A stretch of 64,000 nt of DNA from Chitinophagaceae bacterium (lineage in GTDB: Bacteria > Bacteroidota > Bacteroidia > Chitinophagales > Chitinophagaceae): the NCBI GenBank assembly GCA_016719015.1, contig JADKAZ010000004.1, positions 186,001 to 250,000 of the forward strand, read 5' to 3'. The notes below the pieces were generated by a model. It worked only from the letters and a program-made list of their open reading frames with translations. It made no database searches and had not been told where the DNA came from. The translations under genes were made by a program, and so were the position numbers. Positions 44,287-53,565 of the stretch are shown here, one piece after another. How positions within the stretch are numbered: the first letter of the stretch is position 1; each line of letters opens with the position of its first letter.

Positions 44287-46302
44287 ATGAAAAGAAGTTT
44301 TTTTTTCTGCATACTTTTTTTCTTAACCGCTGCCACCACTACTGCGCAGGATAAACTTAAGATAAAATTCGGCAGCGTAACTGCTGATGATTTTAAAACA
44401 ACAGTTTACCCGATAGATAGTAATGCTACAGCCATTATTGTGGCGGACATCGGCTCCACAGAAATTATAGGTAATACCAAAGGTTCCTTCTCACTTTTAT
44501 TCAATAATTACCGACGGGCACATATTCTGAATAAAAACGGGTACAATATCGGAGATGTCCAGATCAGCCTCTATACAAATGGTGAATCAGAAGAAGAGCT
44601 GGAAAACCTGAAAGCCGTTACCTACAACCTGGAGAATGGAAAAGTGGTGCAAACAAAACTCGAAATAAAGTCGGCTGTATTCAAAGACAAGGTTAGTAAG
44701 AACCTTGTTGTGAAAAAATTTACTTTCCCCAATATAAAAGCCGGTTCTATTATAGAGTATGAGTATAAGATAAAGTCGGACTTCATTTTCAATTTGCAGC
44801 CGTGGGATTTCCAGGGAGAGTTTCCCCGTCTCTGGAGTGAGTACAATTTTGCCATGCCCAGCTTTTATAATTATGTTACGTTGTCGCAAGGATATCATCC
44901 TTTTGCAATAAAGACTTCATCAACCAGCAGGAGTAGTTTTAATATGGCCGATATCAGGGGTTCAGGCGCAACAGAAAGAGTAGATTTCAATGCTAACGTA
45001 GTGGATTACCGGTGGGTGATGAAGGATGTTCCCTCCCTCAAAGAAGAAAGCTATACTTCTACTTTGCGCAATCATATTTCAAGAATAGAATTTCAACTGG
45101 CATCTATTGGTGAACCATTTACACCCCGCCAGGTAATGAGTAGCTGGAAAATGGCTGCAAAAGATTTACTGGAGGATGAAGATTTTGGCGAACAGTTAAG
45201 CAAGGATAATGGCTGGTTGAATGAGGTGATGCCACTGGCATTGCGGGGTGCCACCAACGTACTGGCAAAGGCAAAAAATATTTACGAATGGGTGAGGGAT
45301 AATTTTACCTGTACCAACTACAACCGTAAATATCTTGAACAACCGTTAAAAAATGTATTAAAAAACAGGAATGGTAACGTTGCTGAAATTAATCTTTTAA
45401 TGACCGCCATGTTACGTAAGGCAAATATCCAGGCCGATCCTGTTATCCTCAGCACCCGTTCACATGGATATACACATTCAGCCTATCCATTGATGGACAG
45501 GTACAATTATGTAATATGCCGGACAGAAGCGGAGAGTAAAGAGTTTTTCCTGGATGCCTGTGAACCTGGTATGGGTTTTGGCAAACTGGATTACAAATGT
45601 TATAACGGCTCCTCCCGCATCATTAATTCAATGGCGGAAGAAATATATTTGAATGCTTCTTCACTTAAAGAAGTTACAAATACTATTGTGTTTGTCATTA
45701 ACGATGAACAGGGAAATTCTATCGGCAGCTTTCAGCAAACACCCGGTTACCTCGAATCATCCCGGTTCCGGAAACTTGCTAAAGAAAAGGGAAAGGAACA
45801 GGTATTCAGCGAGTTTCAAAAAGCAGCAGGAGAGGATATAAAAGTGAGTAATACAAAAATTGACTCCTTGTTCAATTATGATGAACCGGTTAAAGTTTCT
45901 TTTGATATTGATTTTATTAATAATAAAGAAGATATCATTTACTTCAACCCGATGCTGGGAGAGGGCTTTAAAGAAAACCCTTTTAAATCAGCGGAACGTT
46001 TTTATCCCGTAGAAATGCCTTACACGATGGATGAAACATATAACCTGCAAATGGAAGTGCCCACGGGGTATGTAGTGGATGAATTACCCAAAGGAGCAGT
46101 GGTAAAATTCAACGAAGCTGAAGATGCCATTTTTGAATACCGGTTATCCTTGTCGGACGGTAATATATCTTTCCGGTCACGGCTCGTTATAAAGAAAGCT
46201 TATTTTCTGCCAGAAGAATATGAAGTGCTGCGGGAATTTTTTGCTTTGATTGTAAAAAAGCAAAGCGAACAGATTGTGTTTAAAAAGAAAGCAACTCCAT
46301 GA
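44287..46302 (+). CDS. exported DUF3857 protein with inactive transglutaminase-like domain
   Basis: A 671-residue protein with a signal peptide (MKRSFFFCILFFLTAATTTAQ), an N-terminal DUF3857 domain (about residues 50-260) and a transglutaminase-like core (about 330-430). In the core, where active members have Gly-x-Cys, this protein reads GNVAEIN with Val365, and the His position (as in FNHI of the partner) reads Tyr408 (YNYVI), although the third-site Asp remains in FLDACEP. So it is predicted to be catalytically dead. It overlaps the next gene by four bases (ATGA). Confidence 0.82.
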   Translation: MKRSFFFCILFFLTAATTTAQDKLKIKFGSVTADDFKTTVYPIDSNATAIIVADIGSTEIIGNTKGSFSLLFNNYRRAHILNKNGYNIGDVQISLYTNGESEEELENLKAVTYNLENGKVVQTKLEIKSAVFKDKVSKNLVVKKFTFPNIKAGSIIEYEYKIKSDFIFNLQPWDFQGEFPRLWSEYNFAMPSFYNYVTLSQGYHPFAIKTSSTSRSSFNMADIRGSGATERVDFNANVVDYRWVMKDVPSLKEESYTSTLRNHISRIEFQLASIGEPFTPRQVMSSWKMAAKDLLEDEDFGEQLSKDNGWLNEVMPLALRGATNVLAKAKNIYEWVRDNFTCTNYNRKYLEQPLKNVLKNRNGNVAEINLLMTAMLRKANIQADPVILSTRSHGYTHSAYPLMDRYNYVICRTEAESKEFFLDACEPGMGFGKLDYKCYNGSSRIINSMAEEIYLNASSLKEVTNTIVFVINDEQGNSIGSFQQTPGYLESSRFRKLAKEKGKEQVFSEFQKAAGEDIKVSNTKIDSLFNYDEPVKVSFDIDFINNKEDIIYFNPMLGEGFKENPFKSAERFYPVEMPYTMDETYNLQMEVPTGYVVDELPKGAVVKFNEAEDAIFEYRLSLSDGNISFRSRLVIKKAYFLPEEYEVLREFFALIVKKQSEQIVFKKKATP

Positions 46303-48227
46303 GTAAAAGAAAGCTGACTGTTTTTTGGGTCTTTCTTTTTTTTAACGGCTCACTTATAGCCGCTGATGGCAGTTATGCAGTGGCGAACATTCCTGCGGCA
46401 TTATTAAAAAATGCAAATGTGGTTAAAAGAGTGGGGGAAACAAGGTATGAAGTAAGTTCTTATACAAAAATGAAAGTGTATAAGAAAGAAGTCCTTACCA
46501 TACTGAATGAAAATGGCGATGAATTTGCAGGACTCTTCGAGTTTTATGATAAGTTCCGATCCATTAAATCAATTGAAGGGAAAATATATGACGCATCAGG
46601 AAAGGAGGTCAAATCATTAAAGCCCCGTGATATTGAAGACCGTAGTGCCGTTAGTGAGATCAGCCTGATGGAAGACAGCCGGGTAAAGATCCATCACTTT
46701 TATCATCGTATCTATCCTTACACAGTGGAGTATGAGGTAGTCATGGAATTTACAACAACTTTCATATTCCCCTCCTGGTTTCCGCAACCTGCAGAAAAAT
46801 ACGCCATAGAAAAAAGCAATATAACAGTGTCTGTACCTGACTGGTTTAGTTTCAGGTATAGAACATTTAATTACACCGGTGATCCATCAGTTGTACCTGC
46901 AAAAGAAGGCAAGTCATACAGCTGGCAAATAAATAACCTACAGGCAATTCTTATGGAGTATGCTGCTCCTGAATGGCCCAATCTTACTACCTGTATTTAT
47001 TTCAGCCCCGATCAATTTGAATGTGGAGGATACAAAGGGTCAATGGCTTCGTGGAATGAACTGGGGCAGTTTCAATTGTTACTCAACCAGGGACGGGATA
47101 AACTACCCGATGCTGTAAAGCAAAAAGTGCATCAGCTTACAGATGGTATTGCAGAACCAAGGGAGAAGATCAGGATATTGTATGAATACCTGCAAAAAAA
47201 TACACGGTATGTAAGTATCCAGTTGGGTATTGGCGGGCTGCAACCTTTTGATGCAGCCTATGTGACTGCAAAAGCCTATGGCGATTGTAAAGCACTTAGC
47301 AATTATATGTTTGCATTGCTGAAAGAAGCAAATATAAAATCATGCTACACGCAGATAAAATCCGGTGAAGGCAAGTATTTTTTTCTTTCCGATTTTCCCA
47401 GCGATCAGTTCAATCATATTATTCTTTGTGTGCCGTTGCCAAAAGATACTGTTTGGCTGGAATGTACCAGCCAGACTCTGCCAACGGGTTATCTCAGCGG
47501 GTTTACAAGTAACCGTCCTGCATTAGTGGTAGATGAAAACGGGGGTCGTCTTATTCGTACTCCCCATTATGGTATTACAGATAATCTTCAACAGCGGAAT
47601 ATTAAAGCCACACTGAATGAAGAAGGTACATTACTGGTAAATGCCAGAACAAGGTATGGTGGTTTACAGCAAGATGATATTCATGGACTCATCAATAACC
47701 TGTCGAAAGATAAAGTAAAAGAATACCTGCATGAGCAACTGGACTTTGCTACTTATGATATCAGCAAGTTTAATTATGTTGAAAATAAAGCTGCAATGCC
47801 CGCCATTGTTGAAACTTTAGATATAATAGTTACAAATTATGCCACCATCACCGGCAAACGGCTCTTTATTGTTCCGAATGTAATGACAAGAACCGGGCGG
47901 AAGCTAACACCAGATGACGACAGAAAATATGATATCGTTTTTACTTTAGATTACCGGGATGTGGATTCCGTTGAAATTGAAATTCCTGCAGGCTTCAGTC
48001 CCGAATCGATGCCACAGGATGTGACGATCAGTAATAAATTCGGCAAATACAATTGCGCTGTAAAATTATCAGGTAATAAATTATTATACTATCGTAGTAT
48101 TGAACGCTACAGCGGCCGCTTCCCGGCAAAAGAATATAACGACCTGGTGAAGTTTCAGGAAGTCACCTACAAAGCAGACAGGAATAAAGTAGTACTGGTA
48201 AAACAAGAAACTACAAAAGGATTTTAA
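46299..48227 (+). CDS. exported DUF3857/transglutaminase-like protein
   Basis: A 642-residue partner of the preceding protein. It has a signal peptide ending near residue 22 (GSLIAADG), DUF3857 sequence, then a transglutaminase-like core with Cys330 in YGDCKALSN and His373 in FNHIILC; the third position is Glu in WLECTSQ instead of Asp. The core is therefore plausibly active (cross-linking, or protease-like). A C-terminal beta domain follows. It is translationally coupled to the upstream homologue through the ATGA overlap. Confidence 0.85.
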   Translation: MSKRKLTVFWVFLFFNGSLIAADGSYAVANIPAALLKNANVVKRVGETRYEVSSYTKMKVYKKEVLTILNENGDEFAGLFEFYDKFRSIKSIEGKIYDASGKEVKSLKPRDIEDRSAVSEISLMEDSRVKIHHFYHRIYPYTVEYEVVMEFTTTFIFPSWFPQPAEKYAIEKSNITVSVPDWFSFRYRTFNYTGDPSVVPAKEGKSYSWQINNLQAILMEYAAPEWPNLTTCIYFSPDQFECGGYKGSMASWNELGQFQLLLNQGRDKLPDAVKQKVHQLTDGIAEPREKIRILYEYLQKNTRYVSIQLGIGGLQPFDAAYVTAKAYGDCKALSNYMFALLKEANIKSCYTQIKSGEGKYFFLSDFPSDQFNHIILCVPLPKDTVWLECTSQTLPTGYLSGFTSNRPALVVDENGGRLIRTPHYGITDNLQQRNIKATLNEEGTLLVNARTRYGGLQQDDIHGLINNLSKDKVKEYLHEQLDFATYDISKFNYVENKAAMPAIVETLDIIVTNYATITGKRLFIVPNVMTRTGRKLTPDDDRKYDIVFTLDYRDVDSVEIEIPAGFSPESMPQDVTISNKFGKYNCAVKLSGNKLLYYRSIERYSGRFPAKEYNDLVKFQEVTYKADRNKVVLVKQETTKGF

Positions 48228-48236
48228 ACGCCATCT

Positions 48237-48578
48237 TTATTTGTCTTCCAAATGGAGCCGGTGAAAAATACGATGAACAGCTGGCGCAAGTATTACACCA
48301 ACATTAGTGATAAAAACAACGCCACTAAATAATGCATAAGCGGAGGAAAATATTTTCCCGCCAACTGTTTCAATTTCTATCACCGGTCCCATACCACTTA
48401 ATATCATGGCAGCATTATGGATGGAATCTATCCAGGATGCATTAGCCAGGTAGTGATAGCCTGTAATGCCTATCAGCAGACATATCGCCATTATCATTAA
48501 TGCTATGACAATGTTTCTTACTACCCGCTGGTAGAAAGTTGCTTTAGAGGCAAGCGGTTGTTTGCGGTGTTCGTACAT
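48237..48578 (-). CDS. two-helix membrane protein resembling a K+ channel pore, filter degenerate
   Basis: A 113-residue protein with two membrane helices flanking a short re-entrant-like segment: TM1 about residues 22-42, WIDSIHNAAMILSGMGPV at 49-66, then GGKIFSSAYALFSGVVFI leading into TM2. The arrangement and wording (W-D-A, GKxF-x-x-YAL-x-G) mirror two-TM potassium channels, but the TVGYGD filter is replaced by SGMGPV. It may be a diverged channel or a membrane protein of another role. It converges on the DUF3857 operon. Confidence 0.55.
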   Translation of the reverse strand: MYEHRKQPLASKATFYQRVVRNIVIALMIMAICLLIGITGYHYLANASWIDSIHNAAMILSGMGPVIEIETVGGKIFSSAYALFSGVVFITNVGVILAPAVHRIFHRLHLEDK

Positions 48579-48640
48579 AAAAAAGTTTGATAACTAAAGT
48601 TACCAAACCTTCTGTAGTAAAATAGTTTATTACTTGTTGC

Positions 48641-49507
48641 TTACAGGACCGGGGAAATCTTTATCGAAGTAGTTGTTGTACCGCTGCTAGGTAGTGACAT
48701 TCCGGCAATTTCTGTGCTAATGATAGACTCCATTACAGTTGTTCTTGCCAGTATCAGACCTGTCTTCATATCCAGTTGAAGTTGTGATTTTATCACATTG
48801 TTGGCTGCACTTACCATTTCCATTTCCATTTGTATCATTGCTACAGATGTTACCTGTGTTCCTTTATACTCAATTTCCGCAATTCCATTTTCAATTGCGG
48901 TTATCGTATAAGTACCGGTCTCATGGGACTCGTATTTTTCTTTTTTTACTATAATGGAATCTATAAAACTTTCACCGGCTTTTAATTCCCTGCCAATCAG
49001 GGCCGGTATAAATAAGTCGGTTACCGGCTCCTGGCCACTGCCGGGAACACCCATGGCATTTCCTATTGAACCATCTTCCATTACTTCTCTTTTAATAATA
49101 GTGCCTTTAGCATCAAGCGTAAATGTAATTGCTTTATTTATTTTTTTTGAAAGTGTATCTGCCAGTGGTCCTTCGTTATCTTTTTTGTCGCTATCGAAAC
49201 TTGCATTTTGCCCCATCATGCTTGCATCAAAACGCATTTTTGTAATGGTGCGTTGAAGATCGATACCATCCGGTCCCGTACCCAGAATCTCATACAGGGT
49301 GGTGCTTTTTGATTCAGTAGTGCCGTCCATCGTTTGCCCCATAACTGTTGCAGAAGTATTTCCTTTTACGAGTGTTTCCACATAGAATTTTTGTCCCTGT
49401 TGCACACCTAATTTAGTTAATTGCGCAAAACTGTTTTCCGATAGTGAAAGAATAGAAATCAGGCCCAGTAGTTTGAAAGATTGGATATACAAGATTTTTA
49501 TTTTCAT
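48641..49507 (-). CDS. exported DUF6263-like protein
   Basis: A 288-residue protein with a signal peptide (MKIKILYIQSFKLLGLISILSLSENSFAQ). It is beta-rich, with hydroxyl- and Met-rich strands such as MGQTMDGTTES and MEMEMVSAANN. The pattern (LGVQQGQKFYVET... LELKAGESFIDS) resembles the DUF6263 family of Bacteroidota. The function is unknown. The ATG at 49507 is chosen over an upstream frame start. It lies 35 bases past the beta-lactamase-like stop on the same strand. Confidence 0.6.
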   Translation of the reverse strand: MKIKILYIQSFKLLGLISILSLSENSFAQLTKLGVQQGQKFYVETLVKGNTSATVMGQTMDGTTESKSTTLYEILGTGPDGIDLQRTITKMRFDASMMGQNASFDSDKKDNEGPLADTLSKKINKAITFTLDAKGTIIKREVMEDGSIGNAMGVPGSGQEPVTDLFIPALIGRELKAGESFIDSIIVKKEKYESHETGTYTITAIENGIAEIEYKGTQVTSVAMIQMEMEMVSAANNVIKSQLQLDMKTGLILARTTVMESIISTEIAGMSLPSSGTTTTSIKISPVL

Positions 49508-49542
49508 ATCGAAATTATAAGCAGGATAGAATATGGAGGCTT

Positions 49543-50667
49543 TTAATGACAAGCTGTTGGAAATTGTTCGTCAACTATTTTTTTAAGCTGGCGATGTGCA
49601 TCGGCTCTTTCCTCACCCAGCAAGTTTTTTACAAAAATGATATAAGCATACCCCCGGCAATAATCGATCATCGGCCAGGTACCAAAAAGACCGGGAGATG
49701 CCAGGCTTGTTGCAACAGAAATTTCCCGGGTACGGGATTCAGGTAGAGGAGGCACTGCTGTCATACTTTTTTTAGTTCCCGCATCAATAGTGCTGTCTTT
49801 ATAAGCGATTACCCAGCTGCCAGACGCATACAAATATCCTTCTGCCGATTTAGGAGCATACATTATTTGGACAGTTTTATTCTGTACTTTCCTCATTTCA
49901 TTCACGGAGTTCTCACTGAGTATCTGCACACCATTATGCTTTCCGTTATTCAGCAGCATTACTAAGAATTTCATATAGTCATCGGCTGTTGATTTCGCCC
50001 CGCCCGATGGATTTACCGGTCCTCCGGTTAGTTCTGCAAAAGTTGTCTTTGTCATTCCTAACGGTATGAAAAGTTTTGATTTTATCAGTACATCAAATTT
50101 TTTCTTACTGATAACTTCCAGCACCCGGCCTGCAATATTCAACCCCACATTTCCATACCAGAAATCGGTGCCGGGATTAGCCCTGATATCCCTTGCTGCA
50201 AATGCATTCACTTCTTCTTCCAGCGAAGACAATTTTCTTCGTTCCAGGATTCTTCTTAAAAATTTATCATCATCCTGTATACCCGTCATGTGGCTAAGGC
50301 AATGACGGATGGTAATATAGTTCTTAAAATATTTTTCAAACTCCGGCAAATACTTCACTACTTTATCATCGAGTGATAATTTTCCTTCATCCACAAACTG
50401 CATCACTAATGCTGCCGTCAGCCATTTACTGCAACTGGCAATAGGTGCCTGTGTCTTACTATTAAACCCACCCATTTCTTTCTTATACACCAATGAATCG
50501 CCTTTCCAGATCATCGCCACCACATTATCACCCAGCAGTTTTTGTTTGGCCTGTAATTCGGCATCCAGTTTGGACCATTCGTATTGGGCTTTGGCGGGCT
50601 GCAACAATAGCAGAAAACTTGCTACCGACAAGACTTTCAGGCAGATGGAACTAACTTTATATGACAT
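49543..50667 (-). CDS. exported serine hydrolase, beta-lactamase/DD-peptidase family
   Basis: A 374-residue class C-like serine hydrolase with a signal peptide (SYKVSSICLKVLSVASFLLLLQPAKAQ). SxxK is SCSK at residues 78-81 and YxN is YGN at 171-173; the third motif is less plain (perhaps the SGS stretch YLYASGSW). Homologues include esterases, DD-carboxypeptidases and beta-lactamases, and the substrate is not determined. The start at 50667 is preferred over an upstream ATG at 50739, because the latter would include a C-rich repeat in the coding region. Confidence 0.82.
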   Translation of the reverse strand: MSYKVSSICLKVLSVASFLLLLQPAKAQYEWSKLDAELQAKQKLLGDNVVAMIWKGDSLVYKKEMGGFNSKTQAPIASCSKWLTAALVMQFVDEGKLSLDDKVVKYLPEFEKYFKNYITIRHCLSHMTGIQDDDKFLRRILERRKLSSLEEEVNAFAARDIRANPGTDFWYGNVGLNIAGRVLEVISKKKFDVLIKSKLFIPLGMTKTTFAELTGGPVNPSGGAKSTADDYMKFLVMLLNNGKHNGVQILSENSVNEMRKVQNKTVQIMYAPKSAEGYLYASGSWVIAYKDSTIDAGTKKSMTAVPPLPESRTREISVATSLASPGLFGTWPMIDYCRGYAYIIFVKNLLGEERADAHRQLKKIVDEQFPTACH

Positions 50668-50670
50668 AGT

Positions 50671-50698
50671 TACACCCCCTGACCCCCTAAAGGGGAGA
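50671..50698. repeat. C-rich inverted repeat, copy 1
   Basis: The plus strand reads CACCCCCTGACCCCCTAAA followed by GGGG. The element lies four bases upstream of the hydrolase ATG. Copy 2 is its near inverted form 85 bases away. Confidence 0.6.
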
Positions 50699-50782
50699 AG
50701 AACGATTTTTGCTGATTGCATTGGGCATTTATTTATCATTTAGCTACGAATTAGAAAATAAATTTACTAACTAAAAAGCTAA

Positions 50783-50806
50783 TCCCCCTTTAGGGGATAG
50801 GGGTAT
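50783..50806. repeat. C-rich inverted repeat, copy 2
   Basis: The plus strand reads CCCCCTTTAGGGG then ATAGGGG. Its reverse complement resembles copy 1 (CCCCTATCCCCTAAAGGGG versus CCCCCTGACCCCCTAAAGGG). It abuts the clpB start codon at 50807. Confidence 0.6.
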
Positions 50807-53431
50807 ATGAACTTAGGAAACTTCACCATAAAAGCCGCTGAAGCATTTCAGCAGGCACAGCAAATTGCCTTCAATGCTAAGAGTCCGAACATTGAGACCG
50901 AGCATATATTAAAGGCATTACTTGAACAGGAAGACTCACCCGTTGAGTACTTACTGAAAAAAAATAATGTTACCCTTAACCTGGTAGACAGTAAGCTTGA
51001 TGAACTCATCAATAAACTACCCAAAGCATCCGGGGAAGCTGCACAGCAGATAAGCCGTGAAGCCAACAACGTAGTATTAAGAGCCGGTGCTGTACTTAAA
51101 CAATTCAAAGATGAGTTTGTAACACCGGAACATCTGATTATGGCGATAGTGCAGGGAAATGATTCCACTGCCAAACTGTTGAAAGATGCAGGACTTACAG
51201 AAAAAGGATTGGTAACTGCTATCAAAGAATTACGTAAAGGCGAAACCGTTACTTCACAAACACAGTCGCAGGAATATAATGCCCTGAATAAATATGCAAA
51301 GAACCTGAACGAAATGGCAAGGCAGGGCAAACTCGACCCCGTTATTGGCCGTGATGAAGAAATCAGAAGGACATTGCACATTCTTTCACGCAGAACAAAG
51401 AACAACCCGATATTGGTAGGTGAACCCGGTGTTGGTAAAACAGCCATTGCCGAAGGCATTGCACACCGTATTGTAAATGGTGATGTGCCGGAGAACCTTA
51501 AGAGTAAAATTATCTATGCATTGGATATGGGCTTACTGATAGCCGGGGCAAAATATAAAGGTGAGTTTGAAGAGCGGTTGAAAGGAGTGGTGAAAGAAGT
51601 AGCCGGCAGCGATGGAGAAATAATTCTTTTCATTGATGAAATACACACACTGGTTGGTGCAGGTGGCGGTGAAGGCGCCATGGATGCGGCCAATATTCTG
51701 AAACCTGCACTGGCCAAAGGTGATCTGAGAGCAGTAGGTGCTACAACACTGAACGAATACCAGAAATTTTTTGAAAAAGATAAAGCATTAGAAAGACGTT
51801 TCCAGAAAGTGATGATCGATGAGCCGAATATTGAAGATGCTATTTCTATTCTGCGGGGATTGAAAGATCGTTATGAAACACACCACCATGTACGCATTAA
51901 AGACGAAGCCATCATTGCAGCGGTAGAATTATCCAGCCGCTACATTACGGATCGTTTTTTACCGGATAAAGCGATTGACCTGATTGATGAAAGTGCAGCC
52001 AAGCTTCGCCTGGAAATGAATTCCATGCCCGAAGAACTGGATACACTGGAAAGACAGATACGTCAATTGGAAATTGAACGGGAAGCTATCAAGAGAGAGA
52101 ATGATGAAGTGAAACTGAAAGAACTGAATACCGAAATTGCGAACCTGTCTGTAACAAGAGATACTTATAAAGCCAAATGGAACCAGGAAAAAGAACTGGT
52201 GGAAAAAGTACAGAATGCAAAAGCCGAAATAGAGAATTTAAAGCAGCAGGCTGAAAGAGCAGAACGGGAAGGTGATTACGGTAAAGTGGCGGAGATACGT
52301 TACGGTAAAGTGCAGGAGCAGGAACAACTGATCACTGACCTCACCAAACAAATAGAAGAGAGTGGTGAAAAGCGTTTGCTGAAAGAAGAAGTAGATGCAG
52401 AAGATATTGCCGAGAGCATTGCGAAAGCAACCGGCATTCCAGTTACCAAGATGTTGCAAAGCGATAAAGAAAAATTATTAAAACTGGAAGACCACCTGCA
52501 TGAAAGGGTAGTGGGACAGGAGGAAGCCATTACGGCCGTAGCGGATGCCATACGAAGAAGCCGTGCAGGATTACAGGATCCGAAGAAGCCTATTGGTTCT
52601 TTTATCTTTCTCGGTACAACCGGTGTGGGTAAAACAGAACTGGCGAAAGCCCTGGCAGAATATTTATTTGATGATGAAAGTATGATGACGAGGATTGACA
52701 TGAGTGAGTACCAGGAAAAACATACCGTATCAAGATTGGTAGGTGCACCTCCGGGCTATGTGGGATATGATGAAGGCGGGCAGTTAACAGAATCTGTAAG
52801 AAGAAAACCATACAGTGTGGTATTGCTCGATGAAATAGAAAAAGCACACCCGGATGTATGGAATGTATTGCTGCAGGTATTGGATGATGGCCGGTTGACC
52901 GATAACAAAGGACGGGTGGTGAATTTCAAGAACACCATTATCATTATGACGAGTAATATCGGCAGCCACCTGATACAGGATGCTTTTGAAAAAGTGAAGG
53001 AAGAGAATGTGGAAGAAGTAACGGACAAGGCCAAACTGGAAGTGATGACATTGTTGCGCCAAACAATACGACCTGAGTTTTTAAACCGGGTAGATGAAAT
53101 TATCATGTTCCGCCCATTGATGATGAACGAGATAAAAGGCATTGTAAAAATACAATTGAATGGCCTGAAGAAATTAGTAGCCGACAGCGGTATACAATTA
53201 CAGTTCAGCGATTATGCCCTTGAGTTTTTAGCCGAGCAGGGCTTTGACCCCCAGTTGGGTGCAAGACCGCTGAAGCGGTTGATACAAAAGGAAATTGTGA
53301 ACCAGTTAAGCAAACGAATACTGGCGGGTGATATTGATAAGACCAAGCCGGTGCTGGTGGATGTATTTGATAATACAGTGGTGTTTCGAAATGAGACACC
53401 GGAATTAGAGAAGGCTGGTAAGAAGAAGTAA
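50807..53431 (+). CDS. clpB: ATP-dependent chaperone ClpB
   Basis: An 874-residue Hsp100 disaggregase that works with the Hsp70 system to resolubilise aggregates. It has two Clp N repeats (residues about 1-145), AAA-1 with Walker A GEPGVGKT at 205-212, a long middle coiled coil (about 400-530, for example LERQIRQLEIEREAI), AAA-2 with GTTGVGKT at 603-610, and a C-terminal D2 small domain. Length is normal. It is divergent from the serine hydrolase, sharing a 139-base intergenic region with the two C-rich repeats. A hairpin terminator follows. Confidence 0.97.
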   Translation: MNLGNFTIKAAEAFQQAQQIAFNAKSPNIETEHILKALLEQEDSPVEYLLKKNNVTLNLVDSKLDELINKLPKASGEAAQQISREANNVVLRAGAVLKQFKDEFVTPEHLIMAIVQGNDSTAKLLKDAGLTEKGLVTAIKELRKGETVTSQTQSQEYNALNKYAKNLNEMARQGKLDPVIGRDEEIRRTLHILSRRTKNNPILVGEPGVGKTAIAEGIAHRIVNGDVPENLKSKIIYALDMGLLIAGAKYKGEFEERLKGVVKEVAGSDGEIILFIDEIHTLVGAGGGEGAMDAANILKPALAKGDLRAVGATTLNEYQKFFEKDKALERRFQKVMIDEPNIEDAISILRGLKDRYETHHHVRIKDEAIIAAVELSSRYITDRFLPDKAIDLIDESAAKLRLEMNSMPEELDTLERQIRQLEIEREAIKRENDEVKLKELNTEIANLSVTRDTYKAKWNQEKELVEKVQNAKAEIENLKQQAERAEREGDYGKVAEIRYGKVQEQEQLITDLTKQIEESGEKRLLKEEVDAEDIAESIAKATGIPVTKMLQSDKEKLLKLEDHLHERVVGQEEAITAVADAIRRSRAGLQDPKKPIGSFIFLGTTGVGKTELAKALAEYLFDDESMMTRIDMSEYQEKHTVSRLVGAPPGYVGYDEGGQLTESVRRKPYSVVLLDEIEKAHPDVWNVLLQVLDDGRLTDNKGRVVNFKNTIIIMTSNIGSHLIQDAFEKVKEENVEEVTDKAKLEVMTLLRQTIRPEFLNRVDEIIMFRPLMMNEIKGIVKIQLNGLKKLVADSGIQLQFSDYALEFLAEQGFDPQLGARPLKRLIQKEIVNQLSKRILAGDIDKTKPVLVDVFDNTVVFRNETPELEKAGKKK

Positions 53432-53433
53432 AG

Positions 53434-53463
53434 AGAAACCCTGACGAGAGTTGGGGTTTTTTG
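53434..53463 (+). terminator. terminator of clpB
   Basis: AAACCC and GGGTTT arms (53436-53441, 53454-53459) form a short stem followed by a run of six T. It lies about five bases after the clpB stop. Confidence 0.7.
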
Positions 53464-53565
53464 TATTTATTATTTAAGATAGTATCCTCAACCCGGCCGT
53501 TGGTGAAGTCATAGGACAGGACACAACACCAACAGCGGCATAAGTTATCAGCTTCTGCTAACTCA

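Noticed and set aside
50848..51459. 203-codon minus-strand ORF
   Set aside because: Lies inside clpB on the other strand, Ser/Leu-rich as expected of a shadow frame.
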